From Tetrastigma voinierianum (lineage: Eukaryota > Streptophyta > Magnoliopsida > Vitales > Vitaceae), in contig JAEQBH010002360.1 of NCBI GenBank assembly GCA_016808115.1, forward strand, positions 124,001-188,000: a stretch of DNA of 64,000 nt, given 5' to 3'. Positions 33,801 to 44,819 of this stretch are shown one piece after another (positions within the stretch are counted from its first letter, which is position 1; the number at the start of each line of letters is the position of its first letter). Under the pieces are notes generated by a model. The model had not been told where the DNA came from, searched no databases, and saw only the letters and a list, made by a program, of their open reading frames with translations. A program made the translations under genes and the position numbers.

Positions 33801-34675
33801 AGGCAGAGAAGCTCTCGCTTCTCAAGGAAGATATCAATGTCGAGTAGAAAACAATCCATTTTTGAGCCCATTTTCCATTTCCTATAAATATATGTATTTT
33901 AGACATTATCAATTGGAGATGGAACACCCTCTAGGTTTCTCCCCTTCTTCTTGAACCATTTAAGATTTGTGATTTTGTTTTATTTCTTTCTTGATTTGGA
34001 GCTATCAAGATCTAGCTCATTTGAGGAGCTCTTGCAACAAAGGTGTAGAGTTGGGAAATGATTTTCATCTCTCATTTGTTTTACTTTAAACTCTACTCAA
34101 CAAATCTTCATTATATTTGTCTTAAATATGATTTTGTTGAATTACTTGGTTGCAATAGAGTAGCTAAACATCCTCTAGGTTGATTACTTTGTAAGTCGAC
34201 GTTGGTTTATATATATTTTATGATGATTTTGTGAATCCATGCTTGTGTGAATGTTAGTTGGTGTAGTTCATAAGATTATTATTGTTTTAACTAATTAATC
34301 CATACTAAGAGTTGGGTCTTCGATCCCCACACTAGGGCATCCTTGGTGACACATGGATTACACCCTAAAATCTAGTTCCGAGTTCTTAAGGTATGAATTA
34401 ATTAATTGAAATACTAATTAACCTAATCAAAGAAGTCTAGGGAATTAGGAATGCCTAGTACTAGATAAATTTCATTAGGAATAGCACCATCTCAGCATTA
34501 TGTGAGGATTGAATGGAACAAGAGGTGATCGAATCCGAGCTTAGTCCAGGTAGTCCTATTGTATGGATCAAGAGGTGACCAATAGGATTCCCAAGGAAAA
34601 CACTTCCTTATAAAAGTATCATACTTAATGACCTAGCTGGACCGAAAGGAGAATAGGGAGTTAGTGTGAGAAATA

Positions 34676-35590
34676 GAGACATGAGCAAACCATGCCTGAT
34701 GTTCTCGACACGCATACAAGTGTACGTTCACTTAATCAATGCTTAATGAATATAAACCATATATGCATCAATGGAGATAATCAACCCTAGATTCTTTCCT
34801 TGAGTTATATTCCCAATATTACTCCATTCCTTAGAGTGGACATTGATCACACCCTATTTTATTTTGTTTTGTTTTATTTTTAGTTTAGTTTAGGAAACCC
34901 CTTGCTCACCCAACCATCGAGTCGCTCAAAAAGTGAATGGCTTCAGTAACCGGGGTACTTAATCCTCGCTAAAACCATACCTTCCCTATGGGATCAATAT
35001 CTGGACTTGTTAGTCCACTATATTACTTGTGCGACCCATGTGCTTGCAAAAAATCACTAACTGCGTACTATGGAATATGCATCCACAGTCTTATACTACT
35101 TCTGAAACCCATGTGACATGGAGGTGTGGGGAGACATGAAAGTGTAAACCTCATGTCGGATTCCTTGGACAAGCACAAGTGTGCGTTCACTTAATCAATG
35201 CTCAATGAATATAAACCATATATACATCAATATGGAGATAATCAACCCTGAATCTTTCCTTGAGTTATATTCCCAATATTACTTCATTCCTTGTGAGTGG
35301 ACATTGATCACACCCTGTTTTATTTTGTTTTGTTTTATTATTAGTTTAGTTTAGGAAACCCCTTGTTCACTAACCATCGAGTTGCTCAAATAATGAATGA
35401 CTTCAGTAACCGAGGTACTCAATCCTCGCTAAAACCATACCTTCCCTATGAGAATATATTCAAACAAAGTCCACTGATTACTGCGCGATCCATGCGCTTG
35501 CAAAAAATCGCTAACTGCGTACTATGGAATATGCATCCATAGTCTTATACTACTTCTGAAACCCATGTGACATGGAGGTTTGGATAATCA
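34676..35590. repeat. Tandem direct duplication, unit about 455 bp
   Basis: Copy 1 is about 34676-35131 and copy 2 about 35132-35590. Shared blocks include cacttaatcaatgct(t/c)aatgaatataaaccatatat, cttgagttatattcccaatatta, ttttgttttgttttatt and ctaactgcgtactatggaatatgcatcca. Divergence is modest, so it is younger than the LTR itself. Confidence 0.92.
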
Positions 35591-37069
35591 ATCCCGCCCT
35601 CGCACTATCAACCAAGCTGCCTCGATATGCCCCTCTCGAACGCTCAGCAATAGCAAATGGGATTAAGGTAGGGTGGTTCAACAACATATAGGCTAGTCTT
35701 TCCTTTTTGAAACTATTCTCAAATTCTTTATCTAGTCCAAGAAGTTAGGCCCGGTCAAAATATTGGCATTCATTATGTATTGCAAGTTCACATTCATTGA
35801 CATGGTTTGATTCTAATAACCTAGATGTGAAAGAAATCATATTAGATTGTACTTAAAATGCATGGTTATTACGGCTTGATAATTACGCATTACGACTCCC
35901 ACTATTTTATTACGAATCCATAGCCATCACTATTGATCCGAGATAACCTTTTGGAGGTTCTCCTAGTGGTTCGATATCCAATATCATCAAGAATGACCTT
36001 GGGTTTGCCCAACAAGCTATCTCGGGTCAAAAGGTAGGTATCTTGTCCATACCAATTTCAATGGTACACAATTAACGAATCCAATATCACCAAGAGTGAC
36101 CTTAGGTTTACCTAACAAGCCATCTTGGATCAATAGGTAGGTATCTTATACTAATTGCAATCCGATGCAACTATCAAATCTAGTACTATAAACTGTTGAT
36201 TTATGCACTATCATTGGGCTATCAACTCATGATACGTGTACATCTTATGTATACTGACCCAACTGTGTCTCTATCCAACAATAATAACCTTTGATTTTCC
36301 CAACAAGCTAATGAGTCTAGTTAAGGCCAACCCACTAATCAGGAAAACTCATTTCCATGGATAGAACATATCCTCGTAGAATAAGGCCAATTTCTAGAAG
36401 AACTCAAGTTCACACCATATTAGTGGAAGACATTAGCCTTAATATTAATTAGGGAGGGGTTTCTTTAGATAAGTCTTATCATTTCATTAGCTCCTTTATT
36501 CATTCATCCTGCTGTTTTATGATAGTTACTCTAACTATATGACATGATTGTTGGGACATTCAAAATCAATTCCATGAGCCAAATGAAATTGACTAGGTCA
36601 ACCTAGATATGCATGATTACAACCCTTGAACAATAAATCAAATTTACAATCTTCAAGGTCTTCTTTCTAAGCACCTTCTTCATACTTGTTTCTTCTTCTG
36701 CATCTTCACTGACTTATCCTAATCCTATGTAATCTAATTACATACATTTAACAAGAAGAACCTCAAGTTACATTTGAGAGGGATTTAGATAAGAAGAGAA
36801 TTACATAGAGAAATTAGAGAGAGGCAAGGACACGCATGCCCTATTTACCCAAAAAGAAATAATAATCAAATGTAGTATGCTCAGTCACCATTAGGCAAAG
36901 TCCATAATCATCCATCATGCCAACATACACCCTTAAACTTGCACTCTCTAATGCAACCCATTGAAAGTTAAAGATAACGGTACCCCATGATTTCAAAAGC
37001 ACATGAAAAGTTTTTCAACACTTGAAATAAAATGATCCATATCCATTTTATTCAACACTTGAACATTAA

Positions 37070-37268
37070 CCTCTATTCAACACTTAAACTAATATGATTC
37101 AACAACTTGAATCATGAACCCGATTCAATTCTTATATCACAAGCCCGATTCAACTCTAGGATCTTTAACTGATTCAACTCCTTGAATCATAAAACTCGAT
37201 TGAAGGTTTAAATCTCCAACTGGTTCAACTCCTTGAACCATAATCCCGATTCAACTCCTTGAACCGAA
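37070..37268. repeat. Degenerate gattcaactccttgaatca repeats
   Basis: Some nine imperfect 20-35-bp units of cgattcaactccttgaa(t/c)ca and variants. The ttcaa/ttgaa words make each unit a short imperfect inverted repeat. Confidence 0.8.
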
Positions 37269-37525
37269 AATTTGCCAAAAGAACGTATTTGTCCAAAGTT
37301 CTCTCATAGGTAATTTCAACATGGTTTTTGAAATCCATGTTTCTAGAAATTTTAAAGCTAAACGGTTCAGTTTTAATTTGCACATCTTTATTTCAAACAT
37401 ACTAGAGTAGGGTGTTCGAAATTTGTGCAAAACCATAAGAGAAGAACAAACAAGAAATGCTAAAGACTCAACATCAGATGTCATGTGTTTCAAACCACAG
37501 TAAGTCCTCACGTCATGACATTGGC

Positions 37526-37570
37526 ACGTCGCGACGTTTTCTAGGCTCGGATGAATAACGTCGCGACGTT
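37526..37570. repeat. Two TCGCGA palindromes in the copia leader
   Basis: ACGTCGCGACGT (37526-37537) and AACGTCGCGACGTT (37557-37570) are perfect palindromes with the same TCGCGA core as the Athila-like LTR array but different flanks. They lie about 270-310 bp downstream of the primer site on the minus strand. Confidence 0.75.
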
Positions 37571-37838
37571 GCTATGTTCAAATGAACAATGTCAAAATGT
37601 TTATGGGTTCTTCAATTACAGATGACTCGAAAAAATCCCACCTTTGGGACTTTTAATCTCATCTAAACTATTTTTCCTTCATAATAACCATCCTTGATCA
37701 TGTCATGACTAGATTACATGAAGAATTAATAATGATTCAGCAAACTTTTCAAAACCAAATTTCATTTTGAATCTTTGAAAAACATAAGTTCAAAACCTAA
37801 ATTCTCAACAAAGAATTGATTTTGATGCACACAAGCTT

Positions 37839-37850
37839 TCTTTGATACCA
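37839..37850 (-). other. Primer binding site (initiator Met tRNA type), minus strand
   Basis: ctttgatacca reads TGGTATCAAAG on the minus strand, the usual copia primer site, one base inside the LTR edge at 37852. It places the 5' LTR to the right. Confidence 0.8.
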
Positions 37851-37851
37851 C

Positions 37852-39523
37852 TGTAAGGTTTTGAGGGTGGCATCTCATGCCAAAAGCAGTGGAAAATAAA
37901 AAAAATCTCAATAAAACCCTCCCAAGAATCCCTTAGGGCATCAAATCCAATTCAAAACCATAGAGAAGGGTGCAGGATTACCTTGTGTCGGTTTCAAAAA
38001 CCAATCTATTATTGTACACAAGACTGTTGAATTGTCTCAAATTCCTTCACTCTAATGGTATCCACATGAAGAGTGGAGCCGATAACCTCTAAGGCCATGA
38101 TCTCGGAAGAAGTCTCGGTGCTAGCCAAGTCTTGATTCGAAGAGGAAGCCAAAACCCGGTCTCACAAAGAGGAGCAGCCCTTAAGAACACCTCTTCTCAA
38201 ACTCTTGAACACTTTCAAGAGAGAGTATGAACAAATGAGCTTGCTTCTTGTGGTTTTCCATAAAGTTCCTTTTATAGGAAAACCCTAGCTTATGAAATTT
38301 CTAAAGTGCCCCTCACTTTAAGGGATGATAGACTACACGCATCCCTATGCACTATAGCTTGTTCCTTCACGGGTCTTAAGCCGAAGAACAAGTCCAAGCC
38401 TGCTATCTCTCTTAGTGAGGGTCTTAGAACCCAGGATTCTACTAATCCCATGACATTCCATTCTCGAGATTGATCTCCCTCATATTTGGATCACATCCAA
38501 AACTGTTTCTTATCAACTCTAGACTCTTCGAAGTGTGTGACCCATTATGTTCCCAGTTATGTTGGCCACTTGATTCAACTATTGAATCTAACAAGTCATG
38601 AACGGTATCTAGCGACACATCATGACCCCCAATTGACCAAGAGAGTCAATGATCTAACTGAAAACCCTTCCATAGACAAATACAACGCAATTCATCTTTT
38701 CACCAATCTATACCCCACTTGGTTCAAATCATGGACAAAGTGTAGCTCCCACTAGACTGGCTACTCCACATCTAGCCCAAGTGATATCAGATCTTGTCCC
38801 CAAAATCATTACTCATCAGTTATGCACTTGAAGACACTCTTCATGGCATTTCCACTCTGGCCAAATATTTCCTAGTAATGATCCTAACATAAGGTCATAG
38901 GTATACTCTCCATCTATTTGGGAGTGGCGAATCCTTTATTGTCTACTCAATTACCATCGAACACCTCAAACTATACCCGACTTTCATCCAAAGAGCAACC
39001 TCAAAGAGGCAACATGGATTGAGGTCAAAGTATAGAATCAACATCCAAGATATCCTTGAGCACCTCAAGTCTAAGGATACTTGCACCATTGCTATGGTGA
39101 GATAATCATCTACATTTTAATAGATAATCCATATGATTGTCTCATAGTATGTCTCTGATGTACTTAGTTACTCTTAGAAAACATCCACATGCCAATTCTA
39201 ATCATCTCATGATTACGGTTTATAAGATCCATAGCTTGATCTAATAAAGGAATATGATGTGTGCTAGTCTGTCCAGATCAACAATGTCCAGTCTCCTTGA
39301 TCCTACGATCAGGATACCGACACTAATATAACATAATAGGAATCTTATTATCATGATCCCATCATGATTTCCTTCATGTTATGTTATGTATCACAGACTT
39401 CATTAATTCGATTAAAGATCTATATCAATTCAACATATGAATATCAAATTAATGAAGAAGCCTTACATATTAAACAATATGTAATGCGTACAAAAAGTGC
39501 TAAGGGTGATTGCCTTTTGAGCA
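37852..39523 (-). repeat. 5' LTR of the minus-strand copia element
   Basis: The left edge is fixed by the primer site; on the minus strand the LTR ends CCTTACA. A TATA box (minus TATAAAAG, 38269-38276) lies about 420 bp from the primer site. The right edge, TGCTCAAAAGG on the minus strand at 39523, is chosen because copia-2 coding sequence begins shortly after; it has no second copy to confirm it. Confidence 0.6.
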
Positions 39524-39559
39524 CTTCTTTAACACACTACACCCTATGCCCACACTACA

Positions 39560-39870
39560 GTCCATTACTCCAACCTTGATAATTCTTTGGATTAGGTCAT
39601 TGATTCAGGCGCCTCTCACCATGTGACCACAGATCTTTCTACCTTAGCCCTTCATGATCTCGTATTAATCGCCTCTAATTGTGCTCTGGCCAGGATGCAG
39701 CGAGGCATTTTACCTATAGCCAAATACAGGCTCCTTCACCCTCACCTCTCTCCTACCCCTTTACTATTTACCAATGTGTTACATGTGCCTGCAATGTCTA
39801 AAACCTCATTTCGAATCTCTACTCTTTATGTCAAAAACCCTATTAATGTCCTATTTTACTTTACTTAGTG
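39560..39870 (+). pseudogene. PR: Second copia element: protease (broken)
   Basis: VIDSGASHHVTTDLSTLALHD at about 39598-39660 is a well-kept copia protease start with intact DSGA. The frame 39623-39868 continues through LLFTNVLHVPAMSKTSF and LYVKNPINVLF. Gag is missing; the copia LTR of the other element adjoins on the left. Confidence 0.85.
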
Positions 39871-39984
39871 CAGGACTGCCACACGGGGGTTATCTGTCTG
39901 TGGACAGTGTAGGAATGGCGTATTACTAGCCTAATTCATTCCCTCTTTGATCTTCCGCCCTAGCTCTGTCTTCTTCAGTTCAGT

Positions 39985-40898
39985 CCTTGTTTTCCGCTAT
40001 CTCTATGTGGCATAATCGTCTAAGTCATTTGTCTTTACATATTTTTCACAAATTTCTATGTTTTGAATATTTCCTATCCCAAGGAAGTTATGCTACTTTT
40101 CTTGTACCTCCTACAATATTAATAAAAGCCACGAGTTTCCTTTTTGCAAAATCAAGCATTACCTCTACATCTCCTCTTGATGTCATTTTTTCCTAATGTT
40201 TGAACCTCACCCGTCTCATCTTTTATGATGGTTTGATCCACATGTTATTTTGTTTACTACTATTAATCTCCAATATACCCTTATTTTACCTACATCGAAA
40301 ATCAAATGTTCATTCCACCTTTGTTACGTTCAAGCAACTTGTTGAAAACTATTTCACCACCACCATTAAAACACTTTACATCGATAATGGGGGTGAATTT
40401 TTAGCCCTTCGGTCCTTTCTCACGACCCATGGTATAACTCATATCACTACACCTCCCCACACTCTTGAACATAATGGGTATTCTGAATGCCGACATCGAC
40501 ATATTGTCAAAACGAGTCTCACCCTAATGCATCAGGCATCCATCCCTCTCACCTTCTGGCCGTATGCATTTTCTACGATTGTCTATTTAATAAATAGAGT
40601 GCCTAAAGTTGGTCTTTCCCTTAGGTCCTCCTTTGAAAATTTATTCAACAAAGCTCCTGACCCATCCAAACTCCGTGTCTTCGACTGTTTGTGTTTTCCC
40701 TGGTTGCGTCCCTATTCTTGCCATAAACTCGATCCCAAATCCAGTCTTTATGTCTTTCTCGATTACTCCTTCACTCAAAGTGCCTTTCTCTGTTTTGACC
40801 CTACCTTCAAACAAATCTCTGTGTCCCGTCATATCAAGTTAGTGGAAAATTTATTCTCGTTCGCGTCACTCTCTACCTCCACCATACCTATAATGTGA
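39985..40898 (+). pseudogene. INT: Second copia element: integrase (nearly open)
   Basis: A GAG-pre-integrase segment (MWHNRLSHLSLHIFHKFL) lies at 40002-40055. A stop precedes the 232-codon frame 40200-40898. That frame holds STFVTFKQLVENYF at 40-53, YIDNGGEF at 60-67 with the second catalytic Asp, and PPHTLEHNGYSECRHRHI at 85-102 with the catalytic Glu at 96. The conserved INRVPK, FDCLCFPWLRP and SRHIKLVENLF segments follow. The first catalytic Asp region is garbled near the start. Well preserved compared with most pol in this window. Confidence 0.88.
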
Positions 40899-41290
40899 CA
40901 CAACCTGTGGCTTCCCGCCATCTGCCTCTCATTGATCCGCCACCCCTCCCTACCTATACCACAGCTCACCCGAATCAAGCTCCTTGAGAACTAACACTCC
41001 ACTCGTCCCTCCCAAGCCTTTACCCATATCGTTGAGCTCACCCAAACTACTCCCTTCATTAGCACCACCTCATCCATCCTCCGGTCGAGCTACCTCTCCC
41101 CTACCCATACCGCCGAGCTCGCCCGAACAACTCCATTCATCGCCAACACCCCACCCGTCCTCCCACCAACCTACATCCCCGACCCCGCCTACACCATTCT
41201 TGCGGCTTTCTCCATCTACTGACCCCCTTCCCACCCTCCCCTAGTCCCTTTCCCTCTCCCCCACTTAACCTTCATCCCATGCGAAACGCC
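40899..41290 (+). pseudogene. Proline-rich linker between integrase and RT
   Basis: Pro/Ser/Thr-rich sequence, with the frame 40984-41244 made of PSSP-like repeats. Copia polyproteins have such a linker here. It is not an independent gene. Confidence 0.75.
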
Positions 41291-41972
41291 CATTATCCAC
41301 ATCATGTTTTTCATTTACACAAGGCTATTTATGGGCTTAAACAAACTCCACGCACTGGTACTTGCCGCCCACACTACTGAGCCTCGCTTTATTACATCCC
41401 GTGCGCACTGCCTTCTTTGTTTATTCCCACGTAATGAGCTCATCTATTTCTAGTTATGTTGACTATTTCATTGTTACAGCAGTGACACCTCCCTGAATGC
41501 ATAATATTATTCGGCACCTTAACTCTAAATTCTCTACAAACGATCTTGGGGTGCTATCTTTCTTTTTTGGAGTTGAGATTTTGGCCACTTCGATGGGTCT
41601 TTTACTTTCTCAACAAAAGTAAGTCATTAATCTTCTAAGTAAACAAAACATGCCTGCCTCCAAACCTAGCCCCACCCCGTCGTCACGGGTACTCTCTCAT
41701 CGCCATGGATGGTTTGGCAACGATAAAAGCACCCCATCGTTAGTGTTAGTACTCCTGCACATTCTTTGATGACTCACCCAGATATTTCCTTTGTTGTGAA
41801 TACACTCTCCTAGTATATGCACGCACCATCCAAGAACCATTGGGGAGCAACCAATCGTCTGCTTCGTTATCTTAATGGCATGAGATCCCTTAGTATTCAG
41901 CTTCTTGCAAACACTCCCCTAACATTGCACGGTTTCTCTTATACGAACTAGGCTAGTAACCCAAATGATCAT
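41291..41972 (+). pseudogene. RT: Second copia element: RT and start of RNase H (broken, cut)
   Basis: The N-terminal RT is missing. LHKAIYGLKQTPRT lies at about 41316-41360, then SYVDYFIVTA near 41450-41480, where the copia YVDD box has lost its second Asp. NIIRHLNSKFSTNDLGVLSFF follows near 41500-41562. NMPASKPSPTPSSRVL lies near 41648-41695, with RNase H remnants to 41970. The gypsy LTR beginning at 41973 cuts it, so the rest would lie beyond the right-hand nest. Confidence 0.82.
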
Positions 41973-42484
41973 TGTGACGCCCCTACCCCATAACTATGGC
42001 AAGTATGCACACATAGAGCCGAGACTAAATCCAGCCTTGGCAAATAATTGAGAACAACTCAAGCAAAAAGTCAAAAATGACATAACCATACTTTAAAAGT
42101 CCGACTATAGAAATTCAAGACACAAAATATAACTATAAAACTACCACCATAGTGGTGTTTAAAAAGTCTCTCAGACATGTCAGTCTCAAAAAATTACGAT
42201 ATTTAACAAGTTTCACTATAACAAAAAAAAATTTATATTACACAACCACTTCTATTAAGAAAAGAATAGGTCCTGGCTGTGAGACTCGGCAATGTCATCT
42301 TATATCGCGGTGTCCTCTTCAACAACTTTTTTCACCACCACTATGGATTAAACACCCATGTTGCTTATCGCTTAGTGAGGAAAATACATAAAAACAAAAC
42401 CACTTATAACTATTCTCAAATACAGTAAACAAGCATGCAATATTATTTCAGGTAATTACATTTAACCATTTTCATGATTATCAG

Positions 42485-42675
42485 GTTCATATATATAGTA
42501 CGTATCCTTTGCGGGTCATCATATTCATCTCTCCCGTATGAGTACATATCATACAATTCGGAACAGTAGGTACCCGAGGGTACACTACAATACGATACAG
42601 AAGTATGATATATATATAGTACGTATCCTTTGCGGGTCATCATATTCATCTCTCCCATATGAGTACATATCACAT
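42485..42675. repeat. Short tandem duplication in the gypsy LTR
   Basis: tatatagtacgtatcctttgcgggtcatcatattcatctctccc occurs at about 42492-42537 and 42614-42660, about 122 bp apart. The rest of the unit is diverged. Confidence 0.9.
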
Positions 42676-43279
42676 ACTGGAACAAGAGGTACCACAGGGT
42701 GCAATGCATAAAACACATAGGCATGTTGATGCATCAGAATTCTATTACAAGTATTAATTAATCCTAGTCAATGTACTTTAATATAAATGTTTTCCGCTGT
42801 GACTAGTAAGAATGAATAATGTGTACACGATACAAAGAGGTACCTATAGGTACAAGACAAAGATACAAGAGTGTTGGAAGTTAATCGAATAGGAGGCCAT
42901 AGCACTAATTAGAGTGTCGAAGACCTAACAAACAAAGATTGTAGCACTAATCAGGAGTGCCGAAGCACTAAACAAGAGTGTCGTGAAAACAGTCCCGGCT
43001 GATTATTATCCGGGTCTTAGCATGCCATACAATTATATGTGATTCAAAACATTTTATAGACGTCTAACCTCATTCATATTATTTTCCAAGTCAATTATTA
43101 TGACCATAATTTCATCATACATATCAACATGTTCAAATCATACTATCATGCATTAATAATGCATTTTTTTCCAAAGAGTCCACTATGGGAAACACCTTCC
43201 ACCTGTAAAATGTACTTTTCATCTTCACTTGTACAATTTTCTAGGAACAAAAGAGACATATTTTACCCAAACTTCTTTC

Positions 43280-44125
43280 ATGAAAGTTGTAATTCTATGA
43301 GTCTATTTTTAGTAGAAATTAGAATCATCTCATTTGGATCTTTTATAACTTAACTTATGGCCAAAATGTAAACTACCAAAGCAAGAAATCAAAACCCATA
43401 TCTTCACTTCATTTCAAAACAAGGGAACTTACTAAGAATTGCTTCAAGACCTTATATATTTTTGTAGGTATACCTCTTAGAGTTCTTCCTCAACTAGAAT
43501 AATCAAATTTGGAGGTCAGGAGGCCAAGTTATGTCCAGTATAAGAAAACGGGTTATGGGGAAATTTTGACCTTCCCTATGAATTACACATCATATCCATT
43601 TGCAAAATGGTCTTTAGCAAGGACACTCGACAAATTTTGCAATACTTTCTTCGTAGAAAGTTGCTCTCCCAGTCCCCAGATTACCTGAAATTGGCCAAAC
43701 ACTCAATTTGGATGAGTAAAACTCAACTAATGACCCAAACACCAAGACTGGACCAAAATCAAAGGATAAACCCATAAGCTTACCTTTAAGCTCAAATTCG
43801 GGCTCCATAATTTTCTAGGCACCATAGGGGCCGAATTTGATTACACTTCCTTCTTGGGAGTTATTCTAAAAGAAGTCTAGATTACACAGAAATTAGAATC
43901 ACTCAATTTGAAGGTCTAATTGCCAAGTTATGGCCAAAACACAAAACATAACCTGAGAAATTTCTGTTTCATTTCTGTTTGGTCCATCTCTAAAACACCA
44001 AAATTACTACTCTTTCTGGACTGATTTTGTTTCTTCTTAGAAATTTTCATCCATGAGTCTTACACACCATCTCCAATTGGAATCATCCAATTTAGAGATC
44101 TGTAGGCCAAGTTATGGCCCAGAAA
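43280..44125 (-). repeat. Four dispersed copies of a CATAACTTGG...GATTCTA motif
   Basis: On the minus strand, copies at about 43290-43375, 43485-43540, 43870-43940 and 44030-44120 share (g)ccataacttgg, then caaattg, gatgattctaatt and often a ctcat or ctctaag end. The second copy is shortest. The same order of words occurs in the solo LTR at 18.5-19.0 kb. Confidence 0.75.
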
Positions 44126-44757
44126 AACATAACCGATGGTTTAAGGAAGACTTTTGACGGCAATCTTAAACCATATCTGCTTTTACACTTCTTGGTCTTT
44201 AATCATAAACACTTCCAAAACAACCCGATGTACCATCGAAAAACCTCAAAACCGACCAAAATCAAAGATGTGGATAATTAGGGTATTTCTAACATTTCTT
44301 TTCTTAAAACTCTGAAATAAGGCTTCCTTTTCTTCAACCTTCAATTCCTTTCCTTTAGCGATCAGATAAGACTCTAAGATGGAGAAAAAGCAAACTAAAG
44401 TTGGTTTCTCAGCTCATAGCCACTAGCTCTCTTAGAGCGAATTTAGAGAACTTCTCCATATTCTAGCGGTTGTGTTTGTAGTGCTTATCCTTTGGGCTAA
44501 TTCTTTAGCCACTTCCATTTTCAGTCCTCGATTCCCATTAATTTGTAGTCGGCTAATTCAAAATTCTATAACACATAATATTTTAGCTTAATGACTCTTA
44601 AGTCCCTAATTTGACATTTACCATTATCACCTTTACTTCTTTAAAAATCCAGGTTATGTCCTTTTTACATTTGCATAAATTTTTCGAAAAATACAAATTT
44701 TGCTTTATTATACCTACAAGTGTAATAACTACTAGGGTATAATTTGGGGTGTTTTAA

Positions 44758-44819
44758 TTCTCTCCCATTAAAGAAATTTAGTCCATAAAATTCATCGCCA
44801 GATCAAAAAGTTAAGTCTT
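44758..44819 (-). other. Polypurine tract and internal stub of the gypsy element
   Basis: On the minus strand, TTTAATGGGAGAGAA stands directly before the LTR. About 60 bp of internal end sequence remain before the chromovirus LTR edge at 44820. Confidence 0.75.

Larger units (their letters stand above)
31526..35590 (+). mobile_element. Deletion-derived Tat-like element, no RT/RH/INT
   Basis: Two LTR starts share TGATAGGTGTGGATCTTATTAG (31526 and 33347). Between them lie only a protease fragment, some linker and the usual post-pol non-coding region with its polypurine tract. The first LTR looks cut to a few hundred bases. Such copies could move only with enzymes from a complete relative. The right end was not fixed: no GTGTA (the five bases left of 31526) stands at a convincing LTR end. 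Confidence 0.7.
33347..35590 (+). repeat. 3' LTR of the Tat-like element, enlarged by a tandem duplication
   Basis: Starts TGATAGGTG after the polypurine tract. The TATA box is TATAAATA at 33893-33900, after an array of CTTCGCC/GGCGAAG inverted repeats (33541-33800). The 3' part carries a 455-bp tandem duplication. The terminal word gcgac(c)catg(t/c)gcttgca is typical of Tat LTR ends and occurs in both duplicate copies. Confidence 0.65.
35591..37838 (-). other. Leader/5' region of the minus-strand copia element, non-coding
   Basis: It lies between the gag remnant and the primer site of the copia element. A short duplication (ccaatatcatcaagaatgacctt...gtaggtatctt, about 35971-36055 and 36080-36150) is visible. 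Reverse frames such as 37251-37511 show no domain I recognise. Assignment to the copia leader is by position and orientation only. Confidence 0.4.
41973..44757 (-). repeat. 3' LTR of a minus-strand gypsy element
   Basis: The plus-strand edge TGTGACGCCCC corresponds to a minus-strand end GGGGCGTCACA. The other edge reads TTAAAACACCCC on the minus strand (mutated TGTAACACCCC) beside a polypurine tract. The length is 2785 bp. Two internal repeat families are listed separately. Five bases outside the left edge are atcat; the partner lies beyond the window. Confidence 0.75.

Noticed and set aside
40984..41244. Proline-rich protein as a separate gene
   Set aside because: It sits between copia integrase and RT, where the polyprotein has a proline-rich linker.
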